64,000 bases of DNA from Limnobacter litoralis (GTDB taxonomy: Bacteria > Pseudomonadota > Gammaproteobacteria > Burkholderiales > Burkholderiaceae_B). The stretch lies in assembly GCF_030160455.1 (NCBI RefSeq), contig NZ_BSOJ01000009.1, forward strand, positions 124,001 to 188,000. The letters run 5' to 3'. The notes under the pieces are model-generated. The model did no database searches. It worked only from the letters and a program-made list of their open reading frames with translations, and was not told the DNA's origin. This document shows, one piece after another, positions 61,863-64,000 of the stretch. How positions within the stretch are numbered: the stretch's first letter is position 1; each line of letters begins with the position of its first letter. The translations under genes and the position numbers were made by a program.

Positions 61863-62572
61863 TTTTTTTGTGGCTTGCCTTGGGCGAGCCACAAAAACAC
61901 GGTCGGCGTTTTGCCCAACTCAGGCTTGGTTTTTTTCCATTGGCCGACGGCTTTGGTGGTGATGCGCTGGCCTGCACCGGTCAGATCGGTGGCCACACAC
62001 AAAGACGTGGATGGTTTCAGATTGTCTACAAGTGCGTCGAGAAACTTCTGGTTTCTGAACGGTGTTTCAATGGCGATTTGTGTGATGCCATTTTTCTCTG
62101 ACAGGAATTCAAGTTGCTGTATTGCCTGTGTTCGAGCCACACCATCGACGGGCAGATATCCATGAAAGTGAAAGTTTTGACCGTTCAGACCGCTTCCCAT
62201 TAGCCCCAGCAATATCGCGCTTGGTCCAACCAGGGGCATGACCGGGCATTCATGTTGATGGGCAAGTTCGATCAACTCGGCACCTGGGTCAGCAACCCCT
62301 GGGCAGCCTGCGTCGCTCATCAGGCCGATGGGTTCACCATTTAATCCTCTTTGAATCAGTTGTTGGCGGGCGGCATGATCAAGCTGTTTGAGTTCGTAAA
62401 TTTCAAGATCCCGGACTGGAACCGGCATTTTAAAGATTTGCAGGGCCGCACGGGCCGGTTTTGCATTCTCGACAATCCAGATTTTGCACCCTTGAACTCT
62501 TGGAAGGTCTTCTGCCAATACTGACAAAGTGGGGGTTTCTTGGCTCAGTGGGCTTGGAATCAGGTAAAGCAT
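61859..62572 (-). CDS. Tetrapyrrole-methylase fold methyltransferase (RsmI-like)
   Basis: This is a SAM-dependent methyltransferase of 237 residues with the tetrapyrrole-methylase fold shared with RsmI. RsmI makes 2'-O-methylcytidine in 16S rRNA. Recognisable segments are IGLMSDAGCPGVADPGAEL (about 80-98) and VGPSAILLGLMGSGL. It is shorter and more divergent than typical RsmI, so a second RsmI paralogue of other specificity is possible. ATG at 62572 has GGGAG four bases upstream; the upstream extension to 62611 is rejected. It is the gene after maf on the minus strand. Confidence 0.87.
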   Translation of the reverse strand: MLYLIPSPLSQETPTLSVLAEDLPRVQGCKIWIVENAKPARAALQIFKMPVPVRDLEIYELKQLDHAARQQLIQRGLNGEPIGLMSDAGCPGVADPGAELIELAHQHECPVMPLVGPSAILLGLMGSGLNGQNFHFHGYLPVDGVARTQAIQQLEFLSEKNGITQIAIETPFRNQKFLDALVDNLKPSTSLCVATDLTGAGQRITTKAVGQWKKTKPELGKTPTVFLWLAQGKPQKN

Positions 62573-62597
62573 GCTACTCCCGAGGGCAGACTGTGGG

Positions 62598-63179
62598 TTA
62601 GGGCAGGGCAATGCCTGATTTTCGCAGGGCGTCTGACAAAGCGATGAGGGGCAAACCGATCAGCGCGGTTGGGTCGTCCGATTGAATGGATTTCAGCAAC
62701 GCAATTCCCAGGCCTTCACTTTTTGCAGATCCCGCACAGTCGTAGGGTTGTTCAGCGAGCAGATATCGTTCTATTTCCGCCGGATTCAATTCCCGAAATT
62801 CAACTGTGGTGGGAATACAAAACTCGATCTGTGTGCCCGTCTCAAGGCAGCTGACACACACGGCCGTGTGAAACACGATCTTCTGGCCGCTCATTTCGTG
62901 CAATTGCTGCGTGGCCTTGTCGTGGGTGCCGGGTTTGCTGATGGCCTTTCCGTTGACGTCTGCCACCTGATCTGACCCGATCACGACAGCGGCTGGGTTT
63001 TCTCGGGCAATCACGCCAGCCTTTTCACGAGCAAGCCGAATGCAGTTTTGAAGAGGGGTTTCATTGGGAAGTACGGATTCGTCGATTTCCGGAGAAAAAC
63101 AGTTGAACGGGATCCGCAGCCTTTCCAGTAATTCACGGCGATATTTTGAGCTGGAGGCCAGTATTACTTGTCTGGTCAT
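62598..63179 (-). CDS. Maf-like nucleotide pyrophosphatase (YceF-like)
   Basis: This is a house-cleaning pyrophosphatase of the Maf family, probably acting on 7-methyl-GTP (YceF subgroup) as judged by context. The 193-residue protein starts TRQVILASSSKYRRELLERL and has IGSDQVADVNGKAISKPG (about 67-84, with the catalytic Asp). Near the end is the CAGSAKSEGLG segment. ATG at 63179 is preferred because the family begins there. ATG at 63197 would add six residues, and neither has a strong ribosome site. It is divergent from yceD, a common arrangement next to rpmF. Confidence 0.92.
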   Translation of the reverse strand: MTRQVILASSSKYRRELLERLRIPFNCFSPEIDESVLPNETPLQNCIRLAREKAGVIARENPAAVVIGSDQVADVNGKAISKPGTHDKATQQLHEMSGQKIVFHTAVCVSCLETGTQIEFCIPTTVEFRELNPAEIERYLLAEQPYDCAGSAKSEGLGIALLKSIQSDDPTALIGLPLIALSDALRKSGIALP

Positions 63180-63239
63180 GTCTTTACAGAAAGTCATTAG
63201 GCGCGTATTATCGCGCGTTTCGTGCTTTGATATAAACGC

Positions 63240-63818
63240 ATGTCTCGTAAAGTGTCACAAAAAGAAGTAGTTGAATTTGACGCTTGGGCTTTTTGCCGTG
63301 CAGGCGGTACAATATCGGGCTATCATGACGACCTTGATTTTCCTCGCCTGAAAAATGACCCGGAAATTACCGGTTTCAAAGTAATCGAGTGGCAAGTCAA
63401 AGGCTATTTAAACCGTCAGGGCGAGAGTGTTATTCACCTTGCTGGCGAGTTTGAAGCCGGTTTTCATTGCGTGGTTTGCGACGAGGTGGTCGTGCAGCGC
63501 ATTGTGTTTGATCGCAAGTTGATTCTTGCCAAATCTGAGCAGCAAGCGGATGAGAAAGACCAGGAAATCGACGATGAAGACGTCGATTATGTGGCTTGTT
63601 CTGGTGTGGTCAATTTGAGAGACTGGCTGGAAGACGAGTTGTTGCTGGTTTGTCCGATGTTTCCCAAACACGACACATGCAGTAGCGAAGAACATGAGCA
63701 GTCTGGCTTGAGCGAAGTGAATGTCGAGCCAGGGGTGCAAAATGACGATGAGCCACCCAAGAAGGTTCATCGCCCCTTTGCCGATCTTGGGCAGTTGCTC
63801 AAAAAGGGCAAACAGTAA
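63240..63818 (+). CDS. yceD: YceD family protein (DUF177)
   Basis: This is a 192-residue protein of the YceD/DUF177 family, which is linked to 23S rRNA accumulation in other organisms. The motif CVVCDEVV (about 77-84) and a later LRDWLEDELLLVCPMFPKHDTC are typical. The tail is highly acidic, followed by basic GQLLKKGKQ. It starts 61 bases from the divergent maf gene and ends 21 bases before rpmF. This is the standard yceD-rpmF order. No other function is deducible. Confidence 0.93.
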   Translation: MSRKVSQKEVVEFDAWAFCRAGGTISGYHDDLDFPRLKNDPEITGFKVIEWQVKGYLNRQGESVIHLAGEFEAGFHCVVCDEVVVQRIVFDRKLILAKSEQQADEKDQEIDDEDVDYVACSGVVNLRDWLEDELLLVCPMFPKHDTCSSEEHEQSGLSEVNVEPGVQNDDEPPKKVHRPFADLGQLLKKGKQ

Positions 63819-63839
63819 TTTTATTTATGGAGCTTTAAA

Positions 63840-64000
63840 ATGGCCGTTCAACAAAACAAAAAGTCACCTTCCAAGCGTGGCATGCACCGTTCACACCAAA
63901 ATCTGACTGCGCCAACCTTGTCAGCCGATTCCGCCTCAGGTGAACTGCACCTGCGTCACCACATTAGCCCCAACGGCATGTACCGTGGCAAGAAAGTTGT
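63840..64000 (+). CDS. rpmF: 50S ribosomal protein L32, 5' part
   Basis: This is the large ribosomal subunit protein L32. The visible 53 residues start [19 protein letters not shown] and continue to MYRGKKVV at the window edge, so only the last few residues are missing. The order yceD-rpmF supports the call. GGAG lies nine bases before the ATG. plsX and fab genes would be expected to follow outside the window. Confidence 0.97.
   Translation, partial: MAVQQNKKSPSKRGMHRSHQNLTAPTLSADSASGELHLRHHISPNGMYRGKKV

Overview
The window looks like chromosomal DNA of a free-living Burkholderiales bacterium (Betaproteobacteria) with a moderate GC content. The evidence is the folC–SPOR–cvpA–purF order, rne divergent from rluC, the maf/yceD/rpmF end of the plsX-fab region, a two-gene cyanophycin synthetase locus (cphA plus cphA'), flhDC, and a membrane formate dehydrogenase locus with DUF3305 and DUF3306 genes. 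The low GC for this order and the gene mix would fit a Limnobacter-like lineage, but the sequence alone does not prove that. Coding density is high and I see no insertion sequence, prophage or CRISPR array.

Layout. 1-5170: folC (cut by the window edge), SPOR protein, cvpA, purF, lysC and tRNA-Ser(GCU) with its own promoter and terminator. 5194-12693: cyanophycin locus, with cphA' and cphA on the minus strand and, divergently, an ABC exporter and a DUF1854 gene on the plus strand. 12713-16749: an exported protein, flhDC, an alpha/beta hydrolase and an amidase. 16810-20671: YchJ-like protein, small heat shock protein with a probable ROSE thermometer, the pxpBCA 5-oxoprolinase operon and a YkgJ-like cysteine cluster protein. 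20833-27605: a cNMP/CBS/DUF294 regulator with a DnaQ-like exonuclease, then a lipid-flavoured minus-strand group (thioesterase, Fe-alcohol dehydrogenase, DUF4442, 2,4-dienoyl-CoA reductase). 27804-33308: FtsX-like permease, truncated haemoglobin, rmuC and L-asparaginase.

33310-40191 is the most unusual block. It is a minus-strand type I secretion operon encoding an ABC transporter, an HlyD adaptor, a 423-residue non-RTX repeat/Ig-like protein that is the likely cargo, and a TolC protein carrying a C-terminal NTF2-like domain.

40283-53397 is a molybdenum and formate module. moeA, mobA, fdhD and moaA run on the minus strand. Divergent from them are DUF3305, DUF3306, a multi-[4Fe-4S] protein, a TorD-like chaperone, a small Tat protein, FdhA (cysteine form), FdhB, a small lipoprotein and the cytochrome b subunit. 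A very good sigma-54 type promoter with an upstream inverted repeat lies in the middle of this cluster.

53494-55487 is a MarR regulator with an EmrB-type efflux pump and a SlyA-like operator. 55553-64000 holds rne, rluC, a phosphoglycolate phosphatase-like HAD protein, a Rieske protein, an S49 peptidase, an RsmI-like methyltransferase, a Maf protein, yceD and the start of rpmF.

All functional calls come from reading motifs and gene order. No database search was run.
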